Shown here piece after piece: positions 52,299 to 64,000 of a stretch of 64,000 nucleotides of DNA. The DNA is taken from NCBI GenBank assembly GCA_008360975.2, contig CM039182.1:83049405-83113404 (forward strand), in the 5' to 3' direction. The number at the start of each line of letters is the position of its first letter. Positions within the stretch are counted from its first letter, which is position 1. This DNA is from Lichenostomus cassidix. Its lineage: Eukaryota > Chordata > Aves > Passeriformes > Meliphagidae. Both the position numbers and the translations under genes were made by a program. A model generated the notes under the pieces. That model saw only the letters and a list, made by a program, of their open reading frames with translations, did no database searches and had not been told where the DNA came from.

Positions 52299-55200
52299 CC
52301 CTTATACTTTCCAAACACCAACTCCACCTTTCACCTATATTCTCTGACTTTCTTCATGGAAACCCAGAATTCTGCATTGGTAGCCACATTAGCAGTATTA
52401 TTCAGTATCTTTTTTCCCTATTTCTTTGCTCCACATAGTAGAAAGAGACTTAATACAAACACAGTTATTTTATACAATCTTTCCTATTTCAGATAGCACT
52501 GCAGCCTATGGTGCATCATCTCGACAATACGTTGCACAGCTGCTGCTCAGACAAAGGAGCTACAGCGTGCTCCTTAGACAGAGAACTGAAGTGCTCTCCT
52601 TATCTCTGTTATTGGACAAGCTTGATGTTCATTATCTGTTTGTGCCAGTAGCCTCATCCTCTGAAAAATGCAAAGCCAAGCCAAGTTTAACTGTTTTACC
52701 AGTCCAGAATAACAGGCAACTGTCTGGCCAAAGAGTAAGACAAAATAAGTTATTTCTATATGTTGCTATGAGCAAAGGAAAAAGACCCCATCTGCAACAT
52801 CTATAGAAAGCACGAATGAAATAAATTAGCTTCTAAATCAAATGTTAGAGACATTGACTGGAAGAAAAGCACAAAAAAAGATAGATACTAAGAGCCTAAT
52901 AGAAAATTTTTGTAATTGCCATGGAGTATTTACAGCCTGGTACATCCAAAATAAGCAATTGCAACATGAATCTGAAGTGAAACACAGAAACAAACATAAT
53001 CTCCATTCTTAACTGGTTTATCAATAATTATCTATTTATCCATATAAACAGAGAGAGAGACACAACTACTCTTTGACCTTATCAAAATACTGCCTCATGC
53101 CAATTGTCTAAGAAGTCCTCAACCTCTTAATTTGACATCCTACAGCAGTAAAATGTGCACTCCAGCACCTGATGTCCAAACTCTAATACAAAAAACTAGC
53201 TTTCTCATTTGAACAGTGTTCCAGAGAAAGAGCATCTTTAATAAAGATTCAATATCCCTGCCCTAATCACAAAATTGCTGTTGAAGATATCACATATTGC
53301 CTGAGAATTCTAACAAGTCTGCCACACCACAAAGACTGAAGAATATCACAGCTAACACTCATGCCAACCTCAGCTAATGAATAAAGGCAAAGATACTTCT
53401 AAAAATTGCATGCAGCATTCACATTTCAGGCCTCTGAGCACAAAAAGAAAATCTAAATCAGTACAATTAAAAAGGCATATAAACCTAGTAATTAATTAAC
53501 TTTAAATCAACATTTTAAACAAATTAAAAAGCCAGTCAAGTGTTCTCCCTCCTCCTTCTGAATAAATCCTTCTTTCATATCCTCAGGGAAATTATAAAAA
53601 CCTGAGAAGTGACCTAGGAGATGCAGTAGGTTGTAGAAATAAAAGACACATTTTGAAAAACAGCTTTTTCCTACAGCAAAAACTGATTCATTGCATCCTT
53701 CCTCAGAATGTGAAAAAATGTATCTGTTATTCTCAAAGGAGACTTCTGGATGCTCCACAGAAAAAGAACACAAAGCAAAACGAAAATACATTCACAGAAC
53801 ACTTAAGGGAGAAAGGAAATGTGTCATAAGAAAAAGGTTGAGAAGACCTCACCCAGAAGACCTTTGAGTTAAGAGAAACCTCCCTTCCTCTCTAAAAGAT
53901 GATAAAAAAAGCATGCATTCATATCTTGTTGACTTCTAGTAGACATTTCTGGTTTAGGTGTAACCTATGAAAGGGAGATAAGTAATCTGAATCCATCCAC
54001 CCTTTTGTTGAATTCTGGGCTTCTTATTAAAACAGAATACAACTGTCACATGTTCCCCACGAACTTCTCATTACCTTGCACATTATACAGAAGAAATAAA
54101 GAACAAGGTAGAAGGGGAGAAAATACCTACAACATAAACCTATCCTGCTGCAGTACAAAAATCAAACTCCTCCCTCAAGTTTGACTGCAATAACTTCTAC
54201 AGAAAGTAGAATCAACCAACTGGGTAAATCTAAATAAATTTGAAACTTTTCTTCTTTGGACACTGGACTCGGATCAGAATGAAATTTAGACAATAATAAA
54301 TTACAGCAGATGCACAAAGGAAGAGGTAAAAGACAATAAGCTGGTAAGAGCACCATGCTTCTAGAAGTGATGTTAATTGTGTTTTAGACAGCTGTCTACC
54401 ATAAATCGCAGTTCTGTAAGAAGCTGCAGTAAGTGTTCTCATTCAGCTGTGATTCTGCTGTCCCTCAATTTCCCACAATTGCAGTGCCTGCTGGTATCCT
54501 GCTTCTCTCAGAAAATGACGATTCTCATAGTCCAAGTAAATTTGTGAGGAAAAATTAGCTGTCATATGTACAAACACAGGTTCTTCCTAAAGGCTCACTG
54601 TTTCTCAGAGGGAAAGCCATCTGCAGGAGTATCATTATTTGAAATACCAGATTTATTAGAAATACCCAGGGACAAAGCAGATTCAAGACTCACAGGGCAC
54701 ACAGACGGAGAGCTCTACTGGTGGCATCCATACTGACACAGATGTACATGGCCAGAACTTACTCTACACTGTTCTACAGGACCTGTGTTCATGGCTTTAA
54801 GGTTTAATTTGCAGCCACAGGGACAGATGTAATATTGAAAACCTGAGGAGAACAACAGTAGCAGTGTGATTTCATATCAGTCAAGGTTATCCTTGCAGCC
54901 AGCTAACCACAAATCTGTGGCATTAGATTATAAAGAAGTAAGGTGTATGAGTGGTTATCACTTTGTGCAAACATGCATGAAAGATAACTGTGCAGAAACC
55001 CTGCTGTGCTGGGGGGACTTTAGGGGAAGAAATGCTTGCTTTGCTCAGATTTTTGTATTAACAACCTCAATTTAAACTCCTTTGGTGACAGAAGGCAGCA
55101 CACTGAAAAATAATATGACATTAAAATCACAGTGGCCAGATACTGAGTTGCTGAGCAACAAGACATAGCTTCTGACATCTTAAAAGTTCAGAAAACATCA

Positions 55201-56020
55201 AGCTCCAAAATCAGCTTCCTAATTACGGACAGCTGAGCTAACCACTTCTAAAAATCTTGGCCACTGTTTTAAAATCCATCTTACTTTTAAGGAAGATAAT
55301 GAGTCACAGTTCTAAGTAGCTTCCAACTCCATGCCTGTAACATAAACACATACCCATGGGAAATTTAAGAACTGCAAATTCAGGACTGATTCTAAAAATT
55401 TGGATGAGTCTACAGTTTAATAACACTTTGAACAAATTTAGTATGGTAATTATGATTTCAATATAAAATTATTCATACATTTCCTTTACTGGCTCTCCTT
55501 TATTTTTACTGCTTAAAGATTATTCTGCAGTGCTAGCTGGCAGAAGGAATTCCAGGTGCATTTTCACTATATGCTGTTCTCATTTGCAGTGTCATTTCAA
55601 GTATTTCAGGGTAGCCTGCAGATGGGTACAAATTCAATGGCTTCCAGAAAGGACATTTCACTGGAGAATGTGTGTCAATTCTGGAGAATGTCAAAAGTGT
55701 GTCCTTTTGACACACTTGCTAATATGCTCAACCAAACAGGGGGGACCTAAGGTTTCAATCCCTGGTGCATTCTATTTATGCTGGTTTACATATAAAAGGA
55801 CAGTAAACAGCATGAAAGGCAACCCTACCTAAGGCATGAAAATGCTACTAAATGGATAGGATGCCTGACTCAGGGTCCTGCCAGCTCTGCAGCACTCCTG
55901 TCAATGACTGCCTGCAGAATCATAACCCTTTCAAGGGCAATGTGCACAGGAACTGGGGAACATATTCCCAGGCGGCTCCTGTGTTCAACAGCAGTACTAA
56001 ACACTTGAAATAAAAAGAAA

Positions 56021-56080
56021 AGAGAAGGAGAAGGAGAAGGAGAAGGAGAAGGAGAAGGAGAAGGAGAAGGAGAAGGAGAA
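56021..56080. repeat. GGAGAA hexanucleotide array
   Basis: About ten near-perfect tandem copies of a six-base all-purine unit (AGAAGG/GGAGAA). The COBL transcript carries the complementary pyrimidine repeat. It is the longest pure tandem array in the window. Confidence 0.97.
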
Positions 56081-59000
56081 CCACCCTATGTGGTGGTCAG
56101 TATAAGAAATCATCAACTAAGCATGGCAAAAACAGTAATTACTGAAAATATCTTTTATATAAGCAAGACATTTGACAAATTTTTAGTGTATAATTTCCTA
56201 CAGGAAAGATATGAAAGTCTCATTTACATTTGTTCACATTATAATTATTCTCTTAAAGCCATATTTCTCATTTAGGAATAAAAATGGTTTATTTTAACTG
56301 CAGACAGTGGGAAAGCAAGCTGCCAGAAATGATGGGAGTAAGCCTGTGGCTCTCTTTTGACTCTCTCTCCATTTTATTCAGGTGATTAAGACTCTACAAT
56401 CAGTAAGTTATAATTGGTGAGAAAACATCAGCCTTCATAAAACACTGGGTGCAAGTGTTCTGCTCTAAAATATGGCCTGGACCAATAATTCAGAATCAAC
56501 ACCTGCCTTCAGCAGCTGAAGTTTGAGATCTAACTGAGAGAGGAATGTAAGAAGCAGGGTGAAACCCACAGTATGTTATATACACTAGTTTGTTTGTAAC
56601 AACATACAGGAGACTACATAAACATGGAAATAAACCTGAAAGTTGTGTTAGTTTATAATGCAACCTTCTATAAGTGTGAGTCCAGTTCTTTACCTGCACA
56701 AAAAGCACCAATATATTTTATATTTAAGCCCACTGTCTTGTCATATAACAACTAAAATTAAAGTCTCTGAAACAAATGTTAGACTACTGTATCTGATATA
56801 TCATTCTATTCTTCTATTAGTACAGGAATTTGACTGGCTAGTAAAAAATCCTTGATGCCTCTTGTTACATTTACCTATTATATTACAGTGCTTCTGTTCA
56901 GAAAATGATAGCAGCTGAAATAACAGACAGCTCCTTTATCTCAGTCTACAAGTTGCATTTCTGACTTTTGAAGTTGATATCAGCATCAGCTTTTATACTC
57001 ATGATGGCACTGAAGAGTCCTCATCTCTTTGTTGTCTGTAAAAAAGCCCATGAACTTTTTCTGCATTTCACAGAAAAAGCTCTTGAAGAACAGCCTGTAT
57101 ATTACAGAATATTCCTATATTACCCCATACATGTTAAAAACAAAAAAAGAGAAATTATTCCCATAAACTAATTTGCCAGTGCACAATACTCTTGACTTCC
57201 TAAAGACCCAAGTACTCAATTGCACAGTTCTTTCAGGTTCTTCCAAAAGGGTGTTTTTTCCAATAAAAACACACTTCTTTTACACATTTCTTTTAAAGAG
57301 AAATCACTGAATAAGCCTCTAAGGAGATGTCTGTAATTCTGTCAGATCTGACGTGTAGCTTTTCTTTGTTTACTCTGTCTACAGTGCCACACTCATACGG
57401 GTCTTCTCTTACATTTTGTCTTTATGGTGCATTCTTTTTTGGGGGCATGGAGGTGGGGGGCAGAATCTGTTTATACTATGCTTACCTGAAGGTGACCCCA
57501 AATTCTGCTAGCACATCTTCTGGAGTGCTGTGACAACCAGAGACTGCAAAGGGTGTTCAGTTTTAACTCACCCCTACTCTGTTCTGCTCTGCTCATTGGA
57601 TGGTGTTGGCTCAGTTTTGCAGCCTACGGAAGGAGAGGACCTCCTTGCTTCATAAGCATCAAACCTCCTGGACTTTGTCCTTAAATTCTTATATACCCTG
57701 GCCTTTTGAAGATTATTTTTTCAAATAACTTCTCATTATTCTTAATAGCATCATTTGGAAGATGTTTAAAAAAAAGGGTGAAGTCTCCAGGGAAGAAATC
57801 TGTAGACTGCATTCTTTGATTCTGCATTCCTTTGCAAACTACTTAGTGCATGTTCAGCACACTCTGAACAGACATGAGTATTTTCTAGGGGAGATTTAAA
57901 ACAGTTACAGAGGGAACACTACCTTTAAATAGACATGGGAAACTAATGTTGCTGCACTAAAAAGTAAATAAAGTTACTGCAAAGGCCTTATCCACAAGGA
58001 GATTAATTATTCTAAGCCCTACAGGAACAAAAGCTGCAATATGGTAAAATTGTATTGCAGTAAGTCACCTATCCAGAAAAGTGAGTGGAGAAAATCTAAA
58101 TGTACAGCATAAACTGAAACACCCCAGTCTTCATAAACATGGAAATTTCTGTTTGGAACCACTAGGCAGGGAGATGAGATATATGTAACCCTAAAGAATC
58201 ATCTATGCCTCGAACATAACAGTGGGTTAAAAATAACAGGATTATTGGGTTGGAAAGTCAAACTACAGGTGTTCATAACAGCTACAGTATTTTATTTCCT
58301 ACACAATTTTAGGGAACCAGACAGCTAAAAAGGAAAAAAACCTTCCGAAAGTTCAGAATACCGCCTTTTTCATTTTCTATTAGTGTGCTAGCTTCAGTGG
58401 AAATAAACATGTTCCCCTTTTGCAGGATCTTCCTGTTAGTAACAGTTGCACATAAATAAAGTTTTCTAAACAAACATCTTATCTTTTTATGGAAGGAAGT
58501 CCATTAATAAGGAATTGACGTCCTTCCCTGAAAAAAAAGATCAGTGCTAATTCTTTCCCATAAACTAAAGAAATAAACTTACACCCTGAGACTTTTTACT
58601 CTATTTTCACAGCAAACTGGTTAGTCTGCACGTAGATAAAATGGAACGGTTTGGATTTTCTTATAAACAATACGTCTGTTGCTACCTTGCCCCATAATAC
58701 TGAATAATTAATTTCTTTCCTCAGTTTTTGATTGCTTCATGAATCTTGTGCTTTATTTCAATTTTACTCCATTCCTGTTAAAACTACATGGCAGTCTTTG
58801 AGCAACTTTCAGCCTGGGAGCTTCAGAAACACACCACAACTCTAACATTTTGACCTATGCCATAATTTCCAGAAAGATGTCCTTTACTCAACAAATGCAG
58901 CCAAACATACTTTAGCACCTCTACTGTGGTCTTCAGGAACTTTGTCAGCTATACAGGACATTTCTTTTGCCCAAAATGAACTTTGGTATGGAAAATCCTC

Positions 59001-60609
59001 TAACACAACGTTCATCTGCTTCCCTTCTTCAGCACAGCTTTTCCTTCAGACTAAGAGAATTTGAAGTTGTAATAAATAAAATACATACTTTTCTACCAAT
59101 GGCTTCAGAAACCCAGCATTTTAACCTATTTGCAACAATGCTGAAAATAGAAATGTTAGTATGTGTGAAGAGAGTTTAGATTTGCAGTGTTATTGTGCAT
59201 CACAATTTAAAATCTCAGTGCCATACTGCAAGGAGATCAGCCAAAGAGAATGGCAGAATACTGCAGTCTGTGATTACCATACTTCTAGAAGCTTAGGAGT
59301 TATAATGCCATAGTATTTTTGTACAAAAAGATTATTTCAAACTCATTAAATCTTTAACTCTGGGGGACACAAGAAACCTCATAAAAATATTTACATAGGA
59401 ATTTGAAAAAGAAATTTTAAGAAAAAAAGTGCACAAATGTTGCAAGAAAAACACTGCTATGTTCCAGCAATTACACTTAGATTTCCTAAAAATGGGAAAA
59501 TAAAAATCTATAATCTTTTACCAAGGGTGTGCATCAACTCTTCTTACACAATGCTTCACTGGAGAAGGCATTTTACATATGTCTTAATGCAGATAAATAA
59601 GAGAGTGACAGGGAGTGAGACTGAGCACTATGTTCCTTCTCCTCTTCCTTTACAGTGAACCCAAAGATTCCTTTCTGACTATTTTGCACTAAGACAGTTT
59701 GCTTTCCAAAGCAAAGTCTGCTGTAGAGGTGACAAGCCCTAAGCAGGTAAGAGTCAATCCACATTACAAAGCTTTGATGGAATTTGTTCCTTGCATTCTT
59801 CTTTGGCATCCATATACAGCTTTACATGCTGATTTCTACAGTTTACATTTATACCGCAATTCTATTTGCTGCTGGTGGAACCAGAAGAATTCACGTGCTT
59901 GTGCAGGTTTAGTAACACACACCTGAGTGTCACTATAAAAGCAAGAGCAATTTCCTCTTCCCTTAGCTCTATTCTTTTCAAAGGCTTAGGTCCCCAGAAA
60001 GGCTTCCCCCCATTTCTGTTGAATTCTCAATAACTGTGCTGTGGAACAGTGACCTTTTATAAAAGCAAAACCAGAGCACTGCTTTAAAAGGTCACATGGC
60101 ACAGCTCAGAAAACAGAGGAGATATTCTGGTATCCCATGGCAGCGCTGGAAGCATGGATACAGGCGACAGCCTGACAAGTATCTGGACAGACCAGTACGC
60201 TGAAGGTTTTCGTCACTCGTTAGAACTGTCACCTGCTCTCCAGGACTGCCCTGGCCAGTACCTAGTCACCCTACCCGATTTCCAGCTTTTCTGCTTTACT
60301 TTTTCTTTACTCTCCTTCTCTTAGCATAAAGCCTCACAAAACTTTTCTGATTTAGAATGATTCTTGACAGGGAAGAAAGCTGAGGGCAGTCTCAAGAAAG
60401 CTCAGTACATGTGTACCAAACACCAAGACTTTCGATAACTTTATCCTGTGAGATGGAGTTTTGGTCAGCTGCAGCTAATGGCTAACCAAAATACCTGTGA
60501 ATGGCTTTAGGACTGCTGAATGAACTGACGGTGCCCAGCACAGCAAACAAAGGAGCCCACTCAGTGGTGTCACTGTTACCTGTGCTGCTGTCCTTTCTTG
60601 TCCCCTCAC

Positions 60610-60774
60610 CTCCGCGTTCGGCAATACTGGTGTTGCAACTGGTGGAGGAGGTGCTCTGCGCTTTTTCACTTCTGGGTTTGCTGTCATTCCAGAGATGTTA
60701 CCAAGGGACAGTGATGAGCCCAGGCTACTGGAACGAGAATTCGCCGAAGGGGAATTTGGTGCTGTGGAAAAACC
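60610..60774 (-). CDS. COBL: COBL internal exon carrying the first KKRRAP motif
   Basis: Internal coding exon of 165 bases (55 codons, phase 0 at both ends), the most 5' COBL exon in the window. On the minus strand it is preceded by an acceptor ending TTTACAG and followed by the donor GAG/GTGAGG. The peptide opens [10 protein letters not shown], continues through a serine-rich stretch with [10 protein letters not shown], and reaches KKRRAPPPP at about residues 37-45. In COBL this kind of KRAP motif is known to bind SH3 domains of syndapin/PACSIN proteins, linking the actin nucleator to membranes in neurons and other polarised cells. The order PNSPS, then SRS, then SLSLG, then KKRRAPPPP is what I remember of vertebrate COBL. 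The upstream exon encoding the FKVNKR region is not visible up to 64000. The paralogue COBLL1 is the main alternative. The match is recalled, not computed. Confidence 0.87.
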
Positions 60775-62068
60775 CTGTAAATGGATTAACATCTTGGATT
60801 AACATCACTCTCTAAAAACAATGGGAAAGAAAGAAGAAAAACAAGACACATCTGGTTACCGTTTAAACAATGATATGAATAATCATGTATGTTCCTCTGC
60901 CAAACCTGCTGAATTGCAAACTCTAACTTTTGGAAACTTCCAAAGGTCAACTGGAACAAAGCTTACAGGCAGTATTAATAAGACAGGAGGCACGATAAGC
61001 ACCTACTGTGGTTTAACAGTAGTATTGATGGGAACACTGCTGCTACTTGCTATTTAAAATATAAGCTTCACATCAAGATACATAATTACAGTTATCCAAA
61101 TGCATTTGCAATTGCATTTAAATTACAAGTGTTACATTTTTCTGGAAGCAAGATTTACTCTTAAATGAGAACACTGTATTAATAAAATGCTGTCAGTGTC
61201 TCAGGCTTGTCTATTTTATAATCAATCTGTCTGATTTACCTGAGTCTTCTCTGCAGATTTACATAAGAGAAATTCTGCTACCATTAAACTATTTCCAATT
61301 TACATGCACAATCAAGCATAATCGCTTACAACCTACTGAAAACAACCATTTAACTTGGTGAAAAGAAGTCCTACTGACAGGCACCACTCTGGATTCTAAC
61401 AGGCCCAGATGAAAGGAGAAAAAGAAAACTATTTCAGTAATTCCTTGCTGTTAAAAATGACTTTAGTTCTCATTAAAAACTTAATAAAATCAGTGGAAAA
61501 AGTTTAATGAATTTCAGATAAAGAAATAAATTTTTATATTAATATACAAACAGGAAGTTTGTAATATAGAAATATAGAAAAATATGCAGTCACATAGTAG
61601 CAAATATACAAATACGAAAGATTAGAACCAGGATTGCTTGAAAATGTGCATTTTTAACTTTAGTTTTTACTCTTAACTTCATTTTTTTTATTCTGCTAAC
61701 AAAAATCTTGCAAAAACTTTCCCCTCAAAATCTGAGTCACCTTCTCCTTTTTTTAATTAAGAGAACCTTCCATATTAAATTGAAGATTTTACTTTTTAAT
61801 TAAGTTATTTGACTGTAACTTCTTCCCAGAAATATCTTCTGTGGAATCACCACTGATACCACTTCACCATGACCTGGAGCAGAATAGCTGCTCTGGAAAC
61901 ATAGGCTGATGAGCGTGGTTGATAATGCTGTTCTTATCACAACAGAACATGCCACCACACTTTCAAAACTCTCCCATCGAGGACATAAAGCTCTCTGGTG
62001 GAATTTTGTCCAAAACCACAGAATACATACTGGCAGGAAACTAAAGGCCACCCTAAATGCCATTACTT

Positions 62069-62084
62069 AAAAAAAAAAAAAAAA
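62069..62084. repeat. A16 homopolymer
   Basis: Sixteen consecutive A upstream of the first exon in the window. Confidence 0.95.
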
Positions 62085-63198
62085 GAAGATAATTTCTTTC
62101 CGCAAGTGCCAAATGCAAGCTTAGGTAAAAACTAACAACATAAGGCAGCAAGCTTAAAAACACAATTCATTTAGTTTTAGGCCCATTGAGGAAGCACTGA
62201 TAAAGCATAAAGAGGTAAAAACTAGAGTAATGTAAAAATATACGTGATACAGTCTCCTTTGCTGCCTGGTAAAGTTCAATGTTCTGTAGATTCCTGTGAA
62301 AGCAACTGAAATGCGAACAGGTTTGTGCCTTGTCCTGCATTTACTGTGCATGTGATACCAATAACTGATTTAGATGCTTTTGTTGACTTTTATGTTGCAC
62401 ACTGAACAGCACATATCATCTTGGAATAATGTACTTAGCACAAGTGGGGCATGATACCATTCTTCTCTGACTGAAAGCAGTGTTTGCGACTTCTTTTTCA
62501 TCACCAATTTTTCTGAATTGAATGGCATCCGTAGCACCTTTATCCTTCTAGCAAATGAAGAAAAAAGCTTGAAGTATAAGGTGGTGTTTAAAAGATTAGG
62601 TATAATCTTAAAAAGAAATAGTCTTGTCTTGGCCCTATATCTTGGGCAATGGAAAAAATAATGATTTCATCTGTAAGCTTCAAGTCATTATCAGTGCATA
62701 TTACACCAGGGCCTATCAAATAAAGTTTGTTTACTCCTACAGAAATGACAGGGTTCACAGAGTGAAATACAAAGTAGTTTCCTCCTTTTACACATTTATA
62801 AAACAACTGAACAAAACAATTTCAAAGTGAATTCTGCAGGTATGCTTTAGTGATGCTATTAATTCTTTACTTTACCCTTCTGGTTTAAAATGTTGAGAAA
62901 TTTTGGTAGGAGACAAAGATATATGAAAATAATAAAAAAGCCCTGAGACTTCTCTCCTAGCACTACAAATACAGGCTACTGCTAAGGCCATAAATGGTTT
63001 TAAATGAAGATTCAATTCTGTCTCAAGATCTTGAGGCTGAAGAGCTACCAGAATTCTTTTCCAAGCTATAGGTCATTGTGAAGGAATACAGTGAAGAACA
63101 ACTAAACAGTTTAAAGCTCATTTGTTCTTTTTTTAAGCTTGGATTTCCTAACGGCAAATACAGGGGGAAAAACCTTCCATGACACCGTAAATGTTTAT

Positions 63199-63231
63199 TT
63201 TTTATTATAAACTATAAGTTTATAATAAAAA
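63199..63231. repeat. Perfect AT-rich inverted repeat
   Basis: Two 15-base arms (63199-63213 and 63217-63231) are exact reverse complements separated by only ATA. It could extrude as a cruciform or fold as a tight hairpin in the transcript. Confidence 0.9.
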
Positions 63232-64000
63232 TACTTTAATTATAGGAAAAAAGTAACAACCTTGGAAATTCTTCTATGTTTTCTTTTCCAAGTCCAACCT
63301 TTATATCAAGCCCATTTTTCCCTTACTGGGCATTTCAAGAATGCTCATGTAAAGACACTTGCCCTAAAATAAAAACTCGCCACAGCTTCCAAGGGAATGC
63401 AATGAGGACAATTTCAAACTAGTTTTGAAAGCCCTCTCATGCAGCAACAAGAGCTTTGCCGAAGTGGAGGAACACCTTCAAAATCTCCCATGTGTGTAGT
63501 CCTTTTCATTAGCTTTAAGAGAAAAAAAAAAAAACAACTCGCTGGACACAAAACACTGACACAAGTGGTTTTGGCATGACTCGTCTTCTGTTGTAAAACT
63601 AATACAGAGAGACAACACCTAACCCAGCTTTTATATTTTAGGTTGGGTTACGTGCAATGCAGTTTCTTTCCAAATCACGGGATTTTGGAGGTTTGTTTTT
63701 CAGGCAGTTTAGCAAGGCAACTATGGAGAGCATACAACATTAATCACGCAAAATTGCAGGGACATGATATGTACATGCCAAATACTCCAACCATCTCTCA
63801 TTTCTTGTTTTTCTAATTTGTTATCAAAGAACTGATTGAATTACTCAAATTACAGCAGTGTAAGTGAGAAAAGCCAAGCTCAGGAATTCCAGCCAATGTT
63901 GCTGGCTAAAAAGGTCGGCCCTTATCCTCCATTTCATTTGACAAACAGGTTAACATGAATACTCTGCTCAGAATCCAAATCAGCTCACAGAATCTATGTG

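Larger units (their letters stand above)
38781..60609 (-). other. COBL: COBL intron of 21.8 kb
   Basis: Large intron between the two KKRRAP exons; the flanking phases (0 and 0) fit a direct splice. It contains an exon-like 86-base segment at 44912-44997, clustered palindromes near 46.2 kb, two CR1 fragments at 46.6-47.4 kb, an inverted repeat at 49.6 kb, an old CR1 at 51.0-51.7 kb, an ATTT repeat near 52.3 kb and the GGAGAA array at 56.0 kb. Short ORFs here, the longest about 150 codons, show no domain, codon bias or homology I can recognise. The stretches 39-44 kb, 53-56 kb and 57-60 kb show nothing further. Confidence 0.78.
60775..64000 (-). other. COBL: COBL intron, 3' portion, upstream of the 60.6 kb exon
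   Basis: More than 3.2 kb of AT-rich intron. The preceding COBL exon was looked for on the minus strand and not found, so it lies beyond 64000. Visible contents are a duplicated 12-base block next to the acceptor, a 16-base A run at 62069-62084, and a near-perfect AT-rich hairpin at 63199-63231. No coding exon or interspersed repeat is recognised. Confidence 0.75.

Noticed and set aside
52426..52806. Plus-strand ORF of 126 codons with several Arg-Gln-Arg and Leu repeats
   Set aside because: No recognised family, and no supporting context on the plus strand.
60761..60774. Alternative acceptor TTCCACAG 13 bases inside the 60.6-kb exon
   Set aside because: Its use would remove 13 bases and break the frame relative to the neighbouring exons.

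Overview
The window is a stretch of vertebrate, almost certainly avian, nuclear DNA lying inside one protein-coding gene on the minus strand. The avian assignment rests on the interspersed repeats. They are CR1 LINE fragments of the bird type, several ending in the diagnostic 3' tail GATTCTATGA or GATTCTGTGA. I recognise no Alu, L1, B1 or other mammalian repeats. There is no sign of bacterial organisation such as operons, long ORFs or ribosome binding sites.

The gene is identified as COBL (cordon-bleu WH2 repeat protein, an actin nucleator). Read from high to low coordinates, five internal coding exons can be placed with consensus splice sites and mutually compatible reading phases: 60610-60774, 38642-38780, 36446-36571, 35490-35660 and 12223-12535. 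Together they hold 914 coding bases, about 304 codons. They encode a serine-rich segment followed by a KKRRAPPPP motif, a second KKRRAP motif, a 42-residue phase-1/phase-1 segment that looks like a cassette, a proline-rich block, and an acidic Ser/Thr-rich block. This order matches the region of COBL between its N-terminal conserved domain and the long central exon. The start codon, N-terminal exons, large central exon, WH2 domains and promoter all lie outside the window.

The rest is intron: more than 3.2 kb above the first exon, then introns of 21.8 kb, 2.07 kb, 785 bp and 22.95 kb, and more than 12.2 kb below the last exon. The introns carry six recognisable CR1 fragments (five bird-type, one much older), a CA repeat, a GGAGAA hexanucleotide array, several A or T homopolymers, a good CTCF-type motif near 28.57 kb, a few notable inverted repeats, and two out-of-frame exon-like segments with splice sites on both sides. 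I see no second gene, RNA gene, retrogene or endogenous retrovirus that I can support. I found no dramatic undescribed system. The most useful leads are the probable cassette exon, the two possible poison exons, and a few candidate regulatory elements in the large introns.
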